Part shown: positions 19,130-28,940 of the stretch, in pieces
Numbering within the stretch: position 1 is the stretch's first letter
Layout: each line of letters starts with the position of its first letter
Source of the DNA: Pseudomonas vlassakiae
GTDB lineage: Bacteria; Pseudomonadota; Gammaproteobacteria; Pseudomonadales; Pseudomonadaceae
DNA: 64,000 nt
Direction: 5' to 3'
NCBI RefSeq assembly: GCF_014269035.2
Contig: NZ_JABWRP020000001.1
Location: 372,001 to 436,000, forward strand
Program-made: the position numbers and the translations under genes
Notes under the pieces: model-generated
Told to the model about the DNA's origin: nothing
The model's input: the letters and a program-made list of their open reading frames with translations, nothing else
The model's database searches: none

Positions 19130-19729
19130 TTACTCGTACTGCAGGATGAACGGCAGGGTGGCGTCACCACGACCGGCGGTGGCAGTGCCGGCGGCGCCGG
19201 TGGTCACGTAGGCTGCGGAGAAGCTCAGGGTGGCGTCGCCGCCTGCGGCACCGGTGCCGTGCACGTCGCTCTGGATCTTGGCAGTGGCCGCCGAGCTCAG
19301 GTCGATGAGGTTGCCGTTCGGGTCAAGCAGGGCGATGCCGACGTTGGCAGCGGTGCCGGTACCCTTGGTCAGGGCCAGGACCTTCTTGCCGGTGACCAGG
19401 CCCGACCCGCCGCTGTTGGCGTCGAAGACCATCGCCACCTTGGTGCCGACGTTGCAGTTGACGTTGAGGTTGAAGTCCTTGCCGGTCACGCGGCCTGCGC
19501 CCGGGTTTTCGGCGGTGCCCATGTCCTTGATCGAGACGGTGCCCATGTCCACGGCGATTACCCGGTCGGCATTGGCGCCGTCGACCGAACAGGCGTCATT
19601 GTTGATCACGCCGGTGAAGGAGATCTTGCCGCTGCCCCCTTTGACGGGCCCGGTAGGATCGGCGGCCAGTGCGCCGGCTGATGCAGTAATCAGCGAAAGG
19701 GTGAGTGCGGCCAGGGAGAATTTATTCAT
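19130..19729 (-). CDS. Major fimbrial subunit (type 1-like pilin)
   Basis: The ATG at 19729 begins a clean signal peptide (MNKFSLAALT, cleavage after GALAA); an earlier in-frame codon at 19780 is rejected. The mature part has the pilin disulfide pair (in NNDACSV and VNCNVG), Gly/Ala/Thr-rich beta strands and the C-terminal beta-strand ending FILQYE used for chaperone and donor-strand binding. Length is 199 residues. It is the first gene of the pilin-chaperone-usher block and is preceded by an RcsB-box-like site. Confidence 0.93.
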   Translation of the reverse strand: MNKFSLAALTLSLITASAGALAADPTGPVKGGSGKISFTGVINNDACSVDGANADRVIAVDMGTVSIKDMGTAENPGAGRVTGKDFNLNVNCNVGTKVAMVFDANSGGSGLVTGKKVLALTKGTGTAANVGIALLDPNGNLIDLSSAATAKIQSDVHGTGAAGGDATLSFSAAYVTTGAAGTATAGRGDATLPFILQYE

Positions 19730-19778
19730 ATTGATGTCCACGTGAAAGTGAGTAAGTGCTGCAACTAAATGCACGCTC

Positions 19779-19821
19779 ACAATAAGTCCGGTGGTTTCCC
19801 TGGCCCATCAGACGAATCTTA
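19779..19821 (-). promoter_or_regulatory. Candidate RcsB box and -10 element upstream of the major pilin
   Basis: On the minus strand TAAGATTCGTCTGA (19821 down to 19808) matches the enterobacterial RcsB-box consensus KMRGAWTMWYCTGR at 13 of 14 positions. After 23 bases comes TATTGT (19784-19779), a -10-like hexamer, with no good -35. This would put the box at about -49 to -36, a usual place for an activator. The RcsB-like gene lies directly upstream. Binding is inferred. Confidence 0.55.
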
Positions 19822-19843
19822 ATACCTGGCCTATCACGTTTAG

Positions 19844-20491
19844 TTAATTGAAGATATGGCTCGCCAGGCAATAGGCCAATAATTCCTGATCGCTGTTTAC
19901 TTCAAGTTTGCGCATGGCGGAAACTTTCTGTGCACTGATGGTTTTGGTACTTCTGTGTTGGCTGCGGGCAATCTCACTGACACTGAGGCCGGCCACGAAC
20001 AGGCGCAGTATTTCGAACTCCTTGGGCGACAGGTTTTCCACCCGTTGGTCAATGGCGGTATTACAGGCCACCACCGAATGCCTTGCCGGTTCCGGTGCCC
20101 GATAGGTACGGTTGCGAGCCACCGCGTTGAGGGCCTTCTCGATTTCACCGTGCAGTTGGCTCTTCTGGATGACACCGTCCACGCCCAGCTCCTGCAACCG
20201 CGTGAATATCAGTGGGTTGGAAATCATGGTCAGCACGAGAATGCGAATAGCGGGATAGTGGCGCTTGAGATACTCGATCAGTTTCAGGCCGTCACCGTAG
20301 GGTGAGTCTGCCGGCATGTTGTAGTCGGAGATGACCATGTCGACCGGTTGGTGTTCGAGCAGTTCGATCAGCCCTTGTGAGCAGACGGCTTCGCCGACCA
20401 CGCAAAAGCGCGGGTCGCGTTCGACCAGTTCGCGGACGCCGAGCAGTACGATGGGGTGATCGTCGGCGATGATGACCTTGAGTTTTTCCAT
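19844..20491 (-). CDS. RcsB-like response regulator (REC-LuxR HTH)
   Basis: This is a 215-residue NarL/FixJ-type regulator. Its receiver domain has Asp10-Asp11 and the phospho-acceptor Asp56 in SDYNMP, and the C-terminal LuxR-type helix-turn-helix contains LSPKEFEILRLF and STKTISAQKVSAMRKL. From my knowledge of E. coli RcsB, the match extends through the receiver (IIADDHPIVL, YGDG, KRHYP, LVLTM) and the recognition helix, more than is usual for the family at large. RcsB of P. aeruginosa PA14 activates cupD fimbriae, and here the gene sits directly before the major pilin. The ATG at 20491 is chosen because the receiver starts there. Confidence 0.92.
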   Translation of the reverse strand: MEKLKVIIADDHPIVLLGVRELVERDPRFCVVGEAVCSQGLIELLEHQPVDMVISDYNMPADSPYGDGLKLIEYLKRHYPAIRILVLTMISNPLIFTRLQELGVDGVIQKSQLHGEIEKALNAVARNRTYRAPEPARHSVVACNTAIDQRVENLSPKEFEILRLFVAGLSVSEIARSQHRSTKTISAQKVSAMRKLEVNSDQELLAYCLASHIFN

Positions 20492-20561
20492 AAATGACGA
20501 CCCGTTAACCGGTGCGGATGGGAGGGTTGTTTCCATGCTGATATCAGCGCTGAAGTTGCCG

Positions 20562-23500
20562 TTATGCAAGGCTGTCGAGCAGGGCTGACAGCCTGTCCAG
20601 CACTTCCCGTATCTTGTCGACCAAGGTGGCGTCGAGCGGCGATCGGGCCAGCGCGTCCTCAAGCGCGCAGCACCGCTCGGACAGGGCTCTGGCCTGCACT
20701 GCGCCCAGCGCGCCGGCAACGCTGTGCAAGCGTTCACCCAGGCGCCGATGGTCGCGTTGTTCGAGGGCCAGGCGCAACTGCTGCATGTCCTCGTGCACGC
20801 TGCTGATGAACAGCGCGCGCATGCTGGCGGGCACTTGCACGCTGTCCTCGGTGGCAGGCCATGGCGAGGTGCGGTGGGTGTCCGTTGCTGGCGCCTGGCC
20901 GGGCCCCTCGGCCAGTACCGGCCGGCACAGGCGCAGCAGATGGCTGCGCAAGGCCTGCAGGCTCAACGGTTTGACCATCCAGGCGTTCATGCCCACCTCG
21001 AGGCAGCGCTGGCCCTCTTCGCGCAGTGCATTGGCGGTGACACCGATGATCGGCAGCCGGGCGTCGTGCTGGCGCAGGGTTCGGGCCAGTTCGTAGCCAT
21101 TCATCAGTGGCATGTTCACGTCCGTCAGGACCAGGTCGAACAGGCCTGGCTGCCAGCGTTGCAGGGCCTGTTCGCCGTTGGCCGCGGCGACCGTGGTGCA
21201 GCCCAGCGCCTCGAGTTGTTCCTGAAGGATCGCCTGGTTGATCGGATTGTCCTCGGCCACCAGCACATGCAGGCGCAGGGCGGCACGTTGTGGCTGCGCG
21301 CAAGAGTGACTATCGGGCACGCCGCCCTGGCGCACCAGGGCGATGACCTGGGCGATGGCGCGCAGGTCATGCAGGTCTACCCGCCAGCAGCCATCGATGA
21401 ATGCGCCGGGCGCCGGGCCGTCGCTGCAGGCGCAGATCCGCTGGCCATGCCAGGTACCAGCGTCCGGGCAGTCGAGCAGGTCTACCAGCAGGGCCTGGGG
21501 GTTGTCCTGTTCCAGGGGGGGAACCGTCAGCGTCGCGGCGATGCCCAGGCGCTGCAGCCAGTCGACACCGTGCTGGGCAAGTTCCGGTATCGGGGCACGC
21601 ACGTACACCGGCGTCGGGTCGGGCACGACGCTCGGGCCGTCGCCGAGCCCACCCTCGGCCAGCGGCAGGCTGACGGTCAGCGAGAAGCTGCTGCCAAGGC
21701 CCGGCTCACTGACCACCTTGATCCGGCCACCCATCATTTCAGCCAGCCAGCCGCAGATCGGCAGGCCCAGGCCTGCGCCGCTCTCGCTGGAGGCGTCGGC
21801 GACCTGGTAGAACAATTCGAACAGCCTGGCCTGCTGCGCCTGGGAGATGCCGATGCCGGTATCGGCAACCTGGAACTGCAGGTTGACCTGGTTGGCATCG
21901 ATCGTCAGCACGCGGGTACGCAGCACTACCCGGCCGGTATCGGTGAACTTGATGGCGTTGCTCAGCAGGTTGTTGAGGATCTGGCGGATGCGGATCGGGT
22001 CGCCCACCACCTCGGCCGGCAGGCGGGCGTCGTGGCAGGCATACAGCAACAGGCCCTTGCGCTCGGCGAAGGCGCGATAGGTGCGCACGGTGTCTTCGAG
22101 CAGGTCCAGCGGGCAGAACGTTACCGGTTCGAGCGCCATCTGCCCGGACTCGATCTTGGTCACGTCGAGCACATCGCTGATCAGCTGGAACAGGGTTGCC
22201 GAGGAGCGCTGGATGGTGTGCAGGTAGCCTTGCTGACGGGCATCCAGCTGCGTCAGGCCGAGCAGCTCGAGGGTGCCCAGCACGCCGTACAGCGGGGTGC
22301 GGATCTCATGGCTCATGGTCGCCAGGAACAGGGTCTTGGCGGTGTTGGCGGCATCGGCGGCGCGACGCGCCTCGTCCAGCGCCTGGGCGTCCTCGACGTG
22401 GCGGGTAACATCGTTGAATGCATAAAGGCGCACGTCTTCGCCGTGGTAGCGGGTCGACACGAAACCCACCTGCAGGTGGCGGCCGGCGACCTGCAGGTAA
22501 TGTTCGCCGCTGTTGGCGTCGCCCACAGCCGAGGCGAGGGTGCCGACCAGTTCGCGCGTACCCTGCCATTGCTGTGCCCGCTGGTTCTCCAGCAGCACTG
22601 CTTGGTCGCCGCTACGCACCACGCACAGGCCGGTCGGGGCGGTGTCGATGACCACCCGGCTGAAGGCTTCGCTTTCGGCGATGGTTTCGTGGGCGGCGCG
22701 TGCCGGCAGGATGACCTGGCGCTGATACCAGCGGATGACCACCCGGCCCAGCCCGATGAGCACGAGGAAGGTGACGGCAATGCTGGTCAGCGACCAGAAC
22801 GCGTAGCGGAAGAAGTGCCGGTAGGTCACGGTGTAGACCGCGCTCCAGCCGCCGTTGGCCTGTTCGTGGAGGCGGAACACGAGGCCCTCGGGTTTGATGT
22901 TGAGGCCCTCGTGCAGGCCCTCCAGGGTGGCAGGCGTGCCGATGAGCACTTCGCCGGACGGGGCGATGAGGTTGAAGTGGTCATACACCGTCCAGTCCAT
23001 GATGCGTTCAAAATCGTCGATCTGCGCCAGGTCCACCAGCGACGCCAGTTGCGTGCGCTGGCTGTCGGCCTTGGCCGGGTGCAGGATGACATTGGCATAG
23101 GCCAGCACGCGCGGCGGGGAGGCCTGGTCCGGCTGTTCGACATAACTGCGCCAGATGATCTCGCCTCCCGGGCGCCAATCCTCGGCGCGTGGCTGACGCG
23201 CCATGACCTGGCGGATCACGTCGATGAAGGGTTCCTCGTCGGGCTTGCCGCGCCCGCGCCCTGCAGCGGGCACCGTGATGTCGTAACGGCCATCGGGCGA
23301 GAACAGGAACACCTGCGGCGAGCGGTAGGGTGAGGCTGACCAGAACATGCTGTAGAAACTGGCCAGGTTCGCTCCCTGGGTGTAGACCTGCGACACGTCG
23401 CGGTCAGCGAAATTGCGCCGGTCGAGCTTGAGGCTGAACGGCATGGAGAACGGGAAAACCTCGCCCTTGTAAATGTCCGGCCCTTCTTCGGCCAGTGGTA

Positions 23501-23777
23501 TCAGCACCGGTTCCAGCGTACGAGGGAAGTCGAGCAACTGGCCCTGGGCACTGCGTTGTACGAGGGTATGAAGAAAGGTTTCCTGCTCCTGGACATTTTC
23601 CATCAGGCGGGCGAAATGGATGCTGACGGTATCGCTGTGTTCATCGACCAGGCGCGCGATCGACCACAAGCTGAAGCCTGTCAGCAGCAGTGCCAGGCCC
23701 AGCAGCACGGTCATGCCTTTGTTCAGGCGCAGAGAGCTGCGGGCCAGGTTTTCCAGCAGGGCGTTGTAGTGTTTCAT
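20562..23777 (-). CDS. Hybrid sensor kinase with REC and Hpt domains (RcsC/RocS-like)
   Basis: The 1071-residue protein has two transmembrane helices (about 20-42 and 325-346) around a large periplasmic sensor region, a PAS-like cytoplasmic part, HisKA with His490 in MSHEIRTP, a HATPase domain (N box with LLSNAIKF), a receiver with Asp886 in TDVNMP, and a C-terminal Hpt domain with His1018 in LHSVAG. It can therefore run a full His-Asp-His relay to the RcsB-like regulator just downstream. Its signal is unknown. It is paralogous to the other kinase of the locus. Confidence 0.93.
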   Translation of the reverse strand: MKHYNALLENLARSSLRLNKGMTVLLGLALLLTGFSLWSIARLVDEHSDTVSIHFARLMENVQEQETFLHTLVQRSAQGQLLDFPRTLEPVLIPLAEEGPDIYKGEVFPFSMPFSLKLDRRNFADRDVSQVYTQGANLASFYSMFWSASPYRSPQVFLFSPDGRYDITVPAAGRGRGKPDEEPFIDVIRQVMARQPRAEDWRPGGEIIWRSYVEQPDQASPPRVLAYANVILHPAKADSQRTQLASLVDLAQIDDFERIMDWTVYDHFNLIAPSGEVLIGTPATLEGLHEGLNIKPEGLVFRLHEQANGGWSAVYTVTYRHFFRYAFWSLTSIAVTFLVLIGLGRVVIRWYQRQVILPARAAHETIAESEAFSRVVIDTAPTGLCVVRSGDQAVLLENQRAQQWQGTRELVGTLASAVGDANSGEHYLQVAGRHLQVGFVSTRYHGEDVRLYAFNDVTRHVEDAQALDEARRAADAANTAKTLFLATMSHEIRTPLYGVLGTLELLGLTQLDARQQGYLHTIQRSSATLFQLISDVLDVTKIESGQMALEPVTFCPLDLLEDTVRTYRAFAERKGLLLYACHDARLPAEVVGDPIRIRQILNNLLSNAIKFTDTGRVVLRTRVLTIDANQVNLQFQVADTGIGISQAQQARLFELFYQVADASSESGAGLGLPICGWLAEMMGGRIKVVSEPGLGSSFSLTVSLPLAEGGLGDGPSVVPDPTPVYVRAPIPELAQHGVDWLQRLGIAATLTVPPLEQDNPQALLVDLLDCPDAGTWHGQRICACSDGPAPGAFIDGCWRVDLHDLRAIAQVIALVRQGGVPDSHSCAQPQRAALRLHVLVAEDNPINQAILQEQLEALGCTTVAAANGEQALQRWQPGLFDLVLTDVNMPLMNGYELARTLRQHDARLPIIGVTANALREEGQRCLEVGMNAWMVKPLSLQALRSHLLRLCRPVLAEGPGQAPATDTHRTSPWPATEDSVQVPASMRALFISSVHEDMQQLRLALEQRDHRRLGERLHSVAGALGAVQARALSERCCALEDALARSPLDATLVDKIREVLDRLSALLDSLA

Positions 23778-23861
23778 GCAAGGGTCCGCAAGGCCGAGGG
23801 GGCATCGATAGCCAATGTAGATTACCTTGGATGCCCGGCCGGCGCCGTGAGTTACAGCGAG

Positions 23862-25049
23862 TCAGTAGGCCGAGGGCGGGCCGTCGCTGTGCAGCAGGCG
23901 CTGGAACTGTTCCGCCGACACGGCATGGGAAATCAGAAAGCCCTGTACCTGGTTGCAATCGACCTTGCGCAGCAGTTCGAGCTCCTCCGGTGTCTCGACC
24001 CCTTCGGCCACCACGGTGAGGCCCAGTTTGCGGCCCAGGGCGACGATGCTGGCCAGGGCCGAGGCCAGGCTCTCGCTTTCATCGCATCGCTGCACCAGCG
24101 CCCGGTCGATCTTGAGCTCGGTGAAGGGTGTCGAGACCAGGCTCATGTAAGAGCTGTAGCCTTTGCCGAAGTCGTCTTGGGACAGGCCGAAACCTTTCAT
24201 GCGCAGCCGGCAGGCGCCCGCGTAGAAGTTGCTCAGCTGTTCGGGAATGGAGCATTCCATCAACTCGAAGCAGAGCTTGCCGGGCACCCCCTGGTGATGC
24301 AGGACGAATTCCAGCAGGCGGTCGGCCAGGTCATGGCTGTTCAGCAGGTGGGTCGGCAGGTTGATCGAGACCGGGATGTCATAGCCCCGTTCCCGCCAGC
24401 GCGCCTGGGCATCCATGGCTTGCTTGAGCATCACCCACAGCAGCCGTTCCTCCAGGCCGAAAGCATTGAGTGCCGGCAGGAAGGTGCCTGGCAGCAGCAC
24501 GCCTTGCTCCGGATGCATCCAGCGTACCAGCGCCTCGGCTGCGACGATGCGGCCGTTGTGCAAGGACTTCTTGGGTTGAAACCAGGCCTGGAACGCCCGG
24601 TTGTTCAGTGCATCGACCAAGGTCTGGCGATCGAACTCGGGCGTGGCCGCCTGGGCCGGCGCCTGATGATGCAACTGCAACTGGTCGATCAGGCTGCGCA
24701 GCGCACTGGGCTCGACAGGCTTGGAGATCAGCCCGAGCACGTGCACGCCAAGGTTCTTGGCAACCAGGCTGGCCGCCATCAGCATGCGCCGCGAGGCCGC
24801 GCTCATGATCGCCAGGCCTGGCTTGTGGCGCAGCCCGGCGAGGTGCTGGATGAACTGCACACCGTCCATGCCGGGCATCAGCAGGTCGGTCAGGACCAGG
24901 TCGAAGTCACGCTGGCGCAGGCGCTCCAGGGCTTCCTGACCATCCCGGGCCGCTTCCAGGTTGAAGCTGCCGAGTTCGCTGAACAGGTGTTGCAGGTACA
25001 TATGCTGGAACGGGTGGTCTTCGACGATCAGGATGTTAAAGGGCTTCAA
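23862..25049 (-). CDS. REC-EAL cyclic-di-GMP phosphodiesterase (PvrR/RocR-like)
   Basis: The 395-residue protein has a receiver domain (acceptor Asp55 in TDLLMP) and an EAL domain. The EAL motif is at residues 172-174 (AEALVRW), and the other catalytic elements are kept: INLP, ELME, DDFGKGYSS, KIDR, AEGVET and QGF. It is thus likely an active c-di-GMP phosphodiesterase. PvrR and RocR with this layout lower fimbrial expression or attachment in P. aeruginosa. It overlaps the upstream kinase gene by 14 bases. Confidence 0.93.
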   Translation of the reverse strand: MKPFNILIVEDHPFQHMYLQHLFSELGSFNLEAARDGQEALERLRQRDFDLVLTDLLMPGMDGVQFIQHLAGLRHKPGLAIMSAASRRMLMAASLVAKNLGVHVLGLISKPVEPSALRSLIDQLQLHHQAPAQAATPEFDRQTLVDALNNRAFQAWFQPKKSLHNGRIVAAEALVRWMHPEQGVLLPGTFLPALNAFGLEERLLWVMLKQAMDAQARWRERGYDIPVSINLPTHLLNSHDLADRLLEFVLHHQGVPGKLCFELMECSIPEQLSNFYAGACRLRMKGFGLSQDDFGKGYSSYMSLVSTPFTELKIDRALVQRCDESESLASALASIVALGRKLGLTVVAEGVETPEELELLRKVDCNQVQGFLISHAVSAEQFQRLLHSDGPPSAY

Positions 25050-27855
25050 GACGGCTACCTCGATACGGGGCCAGGCAGTTGAACAGGGCTTGCAGGTTGA
25101 AGGGTTTGATCAGGCAGCGATCCATGCCGGCGGCCAGGCACAGTTCTTCCTCGCCGCGCAGGGCATTGGCGGTGGCGCCAACGATGGGGCGGGTACTGCC
25201 CAGCCGGCGCAGGGCCCGGGCCAGTTCGTAACCGTTCATGCAGGGCATGTTGACGTCGGTCAGCAGCAGGTCGAATGCCTCGTGCTGCCAGGCTTGCAGG
25301 GCCTGCTCGCCGTCGTTGGTCAAAACCACGCTGCAGCCGAGTTCTTCGAGCTGGTCACGCAGGATCAGCTGGTTGATGACGTTGTCCTCGGCCACCAGCA
25401 CGTGCAGCCCCAGTGGTTCGGTCAAGGGGGCCGGCACGGTCTGGTCCCTGCGCCGACGCAGGCCCTGAGCCTGGCCGACGGCCTGGTGCAGGGCAGCCAG
25501 GTCGTTGAGGTTGACCTGCCAGTGGCCAGCCTCGTGCCGCGCCTCCCAGCAGTCCTGGGCGCATGCCAGGATACGCGGGCCTGGCCATTCGGCGACCAGC
25601 CAGCGCTCGACACTGCCGGGGTGCAGTTCGACCAGCAGTTCGCCAGCCAGGGCGCTGCCCGGTGGCGGCACGCCGACCTGGGCGCGTGCGCCCCAGCGGC
25701 ACAGCCAGCCACTGATGGCTTCGGCCAGTTCGTGTACCGGCGATACCACGTGAATGCGCTCGGCCAGCAGGTTGAACGGGGCGCTGGCGCGGCCTGACGC
25801 CTCTTCCAGCGGCAGGCTCAAGCTGAAGCTGCTGCCCAGGCCGAGCTCGCTGACCAGGCGCAGATGGCCGTTCATCAGTTGCGTCAGGCGCTGGCAGATC
25901 GGCAGCCCGAGCCCGGTGCCGGGGATGGTCTGGGTATGACCTTCGGTCTGGTAGAAGGCGTCGAAGATGAACGGCTGGTCCTGCTCGGCGATACCCTTGC
26001 CAGTGTCCGAGACCTGCCACAGCAGGCAGGACCTTTCGCCGTCGCGGTTGAGCAGCCTGGCTCGCAGCACCACACGGCCGCAGTCGGTGAACTTGACCGC
26101 ATTGCTCAGAAGATTGTTGAGGATCTGGCGGATCCGGTTGACGTCGCCGATCAGGTGTTGCGGCAGGCCCGGGTCCAGGCAGCTGTAGAGTTGCAGGCCT
26201 TTGCTCGTGGCGGCCGCGCTGTAGCTCTGGATCACTTCGCGGACCAGGTCCGGGGCACTGAACTCGCTGAGCTCGAGGGCCAGTTGGCCGGCCTCGATCT
26301 TGGACACGTCAAGCACGTCGCAGATCAACTGCAGCAAGGTCGAGGACGAACCTTCGATCGCCCTCAGGTAATCGCGTTGCTGGGCGTCGAGGGCGGTACG
26401 CGAGAGCAGCTCCAGCGTGCCCAGCACGCCATACAGCGGCGTGCGGATTTCGTGACTCATGGTTGCCAGGAACTGCGTCTTCGCTTCGTTGGCGGTGTCG
26501 GCCGCGCGCCGGGCGTCCTCCAGCGCCGCCTCGATCTGCTTGCGTGCGCTGATGTCGCTGAACGCACAAAGCAGCACCGGTTCGCCCTTGTAGCGGCTTG
26601 GTGAGCTGCTCAGGTACAGGTGGCGTCCATCGGCGCTCTCGAAATAGTCGCTGCGCTGGCCATCGGGCTGCCCGAAGGCTTGCTCGATCCACTGTGCGCT
26701 GCGCACCCTGCGTGTCGGGTCCTGGCCCAGCCACTGCTGGGCCAGGTGGTTCTCCAGCACTACCTGGCCATCACTGCGGCGCAGCACGCACAGGGCGACG
26801 GGCGCGGTTTCAATCACGTCACGGCTGAACATCTCGCTTTCCACCAGTGCGCGGATGCGCTCGATGGTGGGGGTGAAGAAGCGCCGGTCGAAACGCTGGA
26901 TCAACACCCGTATCAAGGTGATGCTGAGCACGCAGAACAACACGCCCCCCAGCAGTTGCTGCCACAGGCTGGCAAGGATGGCGGACAGGTCGATCGCATA
27001 GACCAGTTGCCAGTCCGAGGACATCAACGGCTTGCTGATGACCAGGTACTCAGGCAGCAACCCCTGCCCAGCGAAGCCGAAGAATTCCTTGCCAACGGGG
27101 TGGCGCAGCGAGCGGCTCAGCGTCGGCTCCGGGCTGTTGGTGAACACCAGCATGCCGTCGGCGTTGAACATCATGAACTCCCCCGCGCTGGCATCCTTGA
27201 GCACCGGCGCCACTGCCTGGCTGTCGATTTCCAGGCCCAGCCAGCCAGAATCCGGGTCGCGCTCGTCCAGCCGCTGGAAGATGAACAGGCGTGAGCGGTG
27301 CAGCTCGTGGTCGGCCAGCCACAACTCCTGGGGAACAGTGGAACGTTGCTCAGCGGCACGCAGCTGCTCGAGCAGGGCAGGTGAAGGTAATGCAGCCTGG
27401 GCGTCAGCGTTGTACAGCCAGCGCATCGGGGCCTGAGCCGCAGTGTCGGCATACAGCAGATTGACCTGTCGGGCCTTGAGGTAGGCGCACATGCGCTGGG
27501 TCAGCCACAGGCTCCAGCGTTTGTGCGGCTGGCTGCCCAGTTGCAGGTGCACTTCCTCGCCCGGTGCCAGCGGCAACCAGGTGGCGCCCGCAGCCGCGTG
27601 GCGCACGGTCGCCAGGCTCAGGCTCTCCAGTAGAGCCTCCCGGTTGGTGAAAAAGGTGTGGGCCTCGGCAATCGCGCTGCTCATGGCGCCGTGGCGCCGG
27701 GCGATGTCGGTATTGAAGGTGAAGGACAGGAAATTGTAGGCCGCGGCGAGAATGCCGGCCGACAGCACGATCGCCAGCAGCCGAAGCAGCCGGCGCGCTG
27801 CCTCGGGGTCGGAGAGGAGGGGATTGATCTGTTGCAGATAGGCTTTGAGTCGCAT
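25036..27855 (-). CDS. Hybrid sensor kinase without Hpt (PvrS/RocS-like)
   Basis: Counted from the ATG at 27855 (a start 12 codons earlier at 27891 is also possible), the protein is 939 residues. It has a first transmembrane helix at about 25-45, a periplasmic sensor region, a second helix near 295-320, a PAS-like region, HisKA with His468 in MSHEIRTP, HATPase, and one receiver with Asp867 in TDVNMP. It ends soon after the receiver, so it has no Hpt and would need the Hpt of the other kinase to pass phosphate on. Its blocks are nearly the same as in that kinase, pointing to duplication. Confidence 0.92.
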   Translation of the reverse strand: MRLKAYLQQINPLLSDPEAARRLLRLLAIVLSAGILAAAYNFLSFTFNTDIARRHGAMSSAIAEAHTFFTNREALLESLSLATVRHAAAGATWLPLAPGEEVHLQLGSQPHKRWSLWLTQRMCAYLKARQVNLLYADTAAQAPMRWLYNADAQAALPSPALLEQLRAAEQRSTVPQELWLADHELHRSRLFIFQRLDERDPDSGWLGLEIDSQAVAPVLKDASAGEFMMFNADGMLVFTNSPEPTLSRSLRHPVGKEFFGFAGQGLLPEYLVISKPLMSSDWQLVYAIDLSAILASLWQQLLGGVLFCVLSITLIRVLIQRFDRRFFTPTIERIRALVESEMFSRDVIETAPVALCVLRRSDGQVVLENHLAQQWLGQDPTRRVRSAQWIEQAFGQPDGQRSDYFESADGRHLYLSSSPSRYKGEPVLLCAFSDISARKQIEAALEDARRAADTANEAKTQFLATMSHEIRTPLYGVLGTLELLSRTALDAQQRDYLRAIEGSSSTLLQLICDVLDVSKIEAGQLALELSEFSAPDLVREVIQSYSAAATSKGLQLYSCLDPGLPQHLIGDVNRIRQILNNLLSNAVKFTDCGRVVLRARLLNRDGERSCLLWQVSDTGKGIAEQDQPFIFDAFYQTEGHTQTIPGTGLGLPICQRLTQLMNGHLRLVSELGLGSSFSLSLPLEEASGRASAPFNLLAERIHVVSPVHELAEAISGWLCRWGARAQVGVPPPGSALAGELLVELHPGSVERWLVAEWPGPRILACAQDCWEARHEAGHWQVNLNDLAALHQAVGQAQGLRRRRDQTVPAPLTEPLGLHVLVAEDNVINQLILRDQLEELGCSVVLTNDGEQALQAWQHEAFDLLLTDVNMPCMNGYELARALRRLGSTRPIVGATANALRGEEELCLAAGMDRCLIKPFNLQALFNCLAPYRGSRLEAL

Positions 27856-27924
27856 GCGGCGAATGTAGGCTGGCTGCTGGCAACTGGACATCAGACGATC
27901 CTTAAAGGCCGTCTGGCCTTGGGC

Positions 27925-28914
27925 TTACTTGTAATACAGGTCCACCAGCGCCATGGCTTCGAAAGGACCGGGGATGGGCGCCGAACGCCAGATCAAGTCG
28001 GCGCGGAATGCGCTGTGGGTCCCGTTCGGTGTGGTCAGTTCGGCCAGCTTGAACCAGCTGTTGAAGGGTACCGGTTGGTTGCTGTCCTGCTGGGTCAGGG
28101 CGATGCCGACCGAGGTGTTGTTGCTGGGCACCAGCAACTTGTCGATGACACTCGCGCTGCCGGCGACCGGGGTGAAGCGAGCATTGACGGTGTAGGGCGT
28201 ATCACAGGAGCGGAACAGGTCAAGGCTGAAATCGGCGGAGCTGGCGACCTGGCCGACCTGTGCCGAGCTGGCCAGGGCGCGGCGGAAATTGACCACCGAA
28301 GGGAGGATGGTCAGCTCAGGAGAGCAGGGCACGAAGCGGATGTTGTTCATACCGGTGACCACATAATTGAGGTTGCTGTCGGGCTTTGGGTTGAGGCCGC
28401 CCCGACCGTCCAGCTGGAATACCCGGTATTCGCCGAGCGCGCTGGCTTGTCCATCGGTTGGCGTTGCGCCGTACTTTTCGATGAACACGGTGAAGTTCAG
28501 GGTGAAACGGGCCTTGTCCCAGCCCGCACAGTTCGCCCAGTTGCAACCATGAAGCGAGTTGTAGCCCGTGGTGACGGCGCCCGAACTCTGGGTAATGGTC
28601 TGCGAGCCGTAGCGAATCCCGACCCGTATGCCTTTGCCGATATTGGCCTTGGCCGGGTTCACGTAGAAATAGACGTCTTCCCGGATACCGGTTTCGTAGT
28701 CGTCGGCGCAGACGACTGGAAGCGCGTGTGGCGCCGACTCCCAGATGATCGTGCCGTCGGGCGCGTCGGCCGGTACCGCCAGTGCGGTGCCCAGTGCCTC
28801 CTTGAATACCGACGCCTTGGACGGGTCCAGCTTGCAGGACAGGGCGTAACTGGTGGCGGGGCAGCTGGCGATGATCAATAACAGGCCCAGCAGGTGTTTG
28901 CGGATCAGGGTCAT
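27925..28914 (-). CDS. Fimbrial tip adhesin-like protein
   Basis: The ATG at 28914 starts a signal peptide (MTLIRKHLLG... cut after SYA). The 329-residue protein is longer than a pilin. The N-terminal half (about 25-190, with four Cys) would be a receptor-binding domain, and the C-terminal half (about 195-329) is pilin-like with a Cys pair (FVPCSPE, FRSCDTP) and a C-terminal beta strand ending DLYYK. This two-domain form is typical of the adhesin at the tip of chaperone-usher fimbriae. It follows its own chaperone gene after 26 bases. The receptor is unknown. Confidence 0.82.
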   Translation of the reverse strand: MTLIRKHLLGLLLIIASCPATSYALSCKLDPSKASVFKEALGTALAVPADAPDGTIIWESAPHALPVVCADDYETGIREDVYFYVNPAKANIGKGIRVGIRYGSQTITQSSGAVTTGYNSLHGCNWANCAGWDKARFTLNFTVFIEKYGATPTDGQASALGEYRVFQLDGRGGLNPKPDSNLNYVVTGMNNIRFVPCSPELTILPSVVNFRRALASSAQVGQVASSADFSLDLFRSCDTPYTVNARFTPVAGSASVIDKLLVPSNNTSVGIALTQQDSNQPVPFNSWFKLAELTTPNGTHSAFRADLIWRSAPIPGPFEAMALVDLYYK

Positions 28915-28940
28915 GGGGTAGCTATCCTGTAGCGGTGTGT

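Noticed and set aside
20724..23333. 869-codon plus-strand frame across the Hpt-containing kinase
   Set aside because: It is antisense to clear kinase, receiver and Hpt domains. It has no signal, domain or ribosome site of its own.
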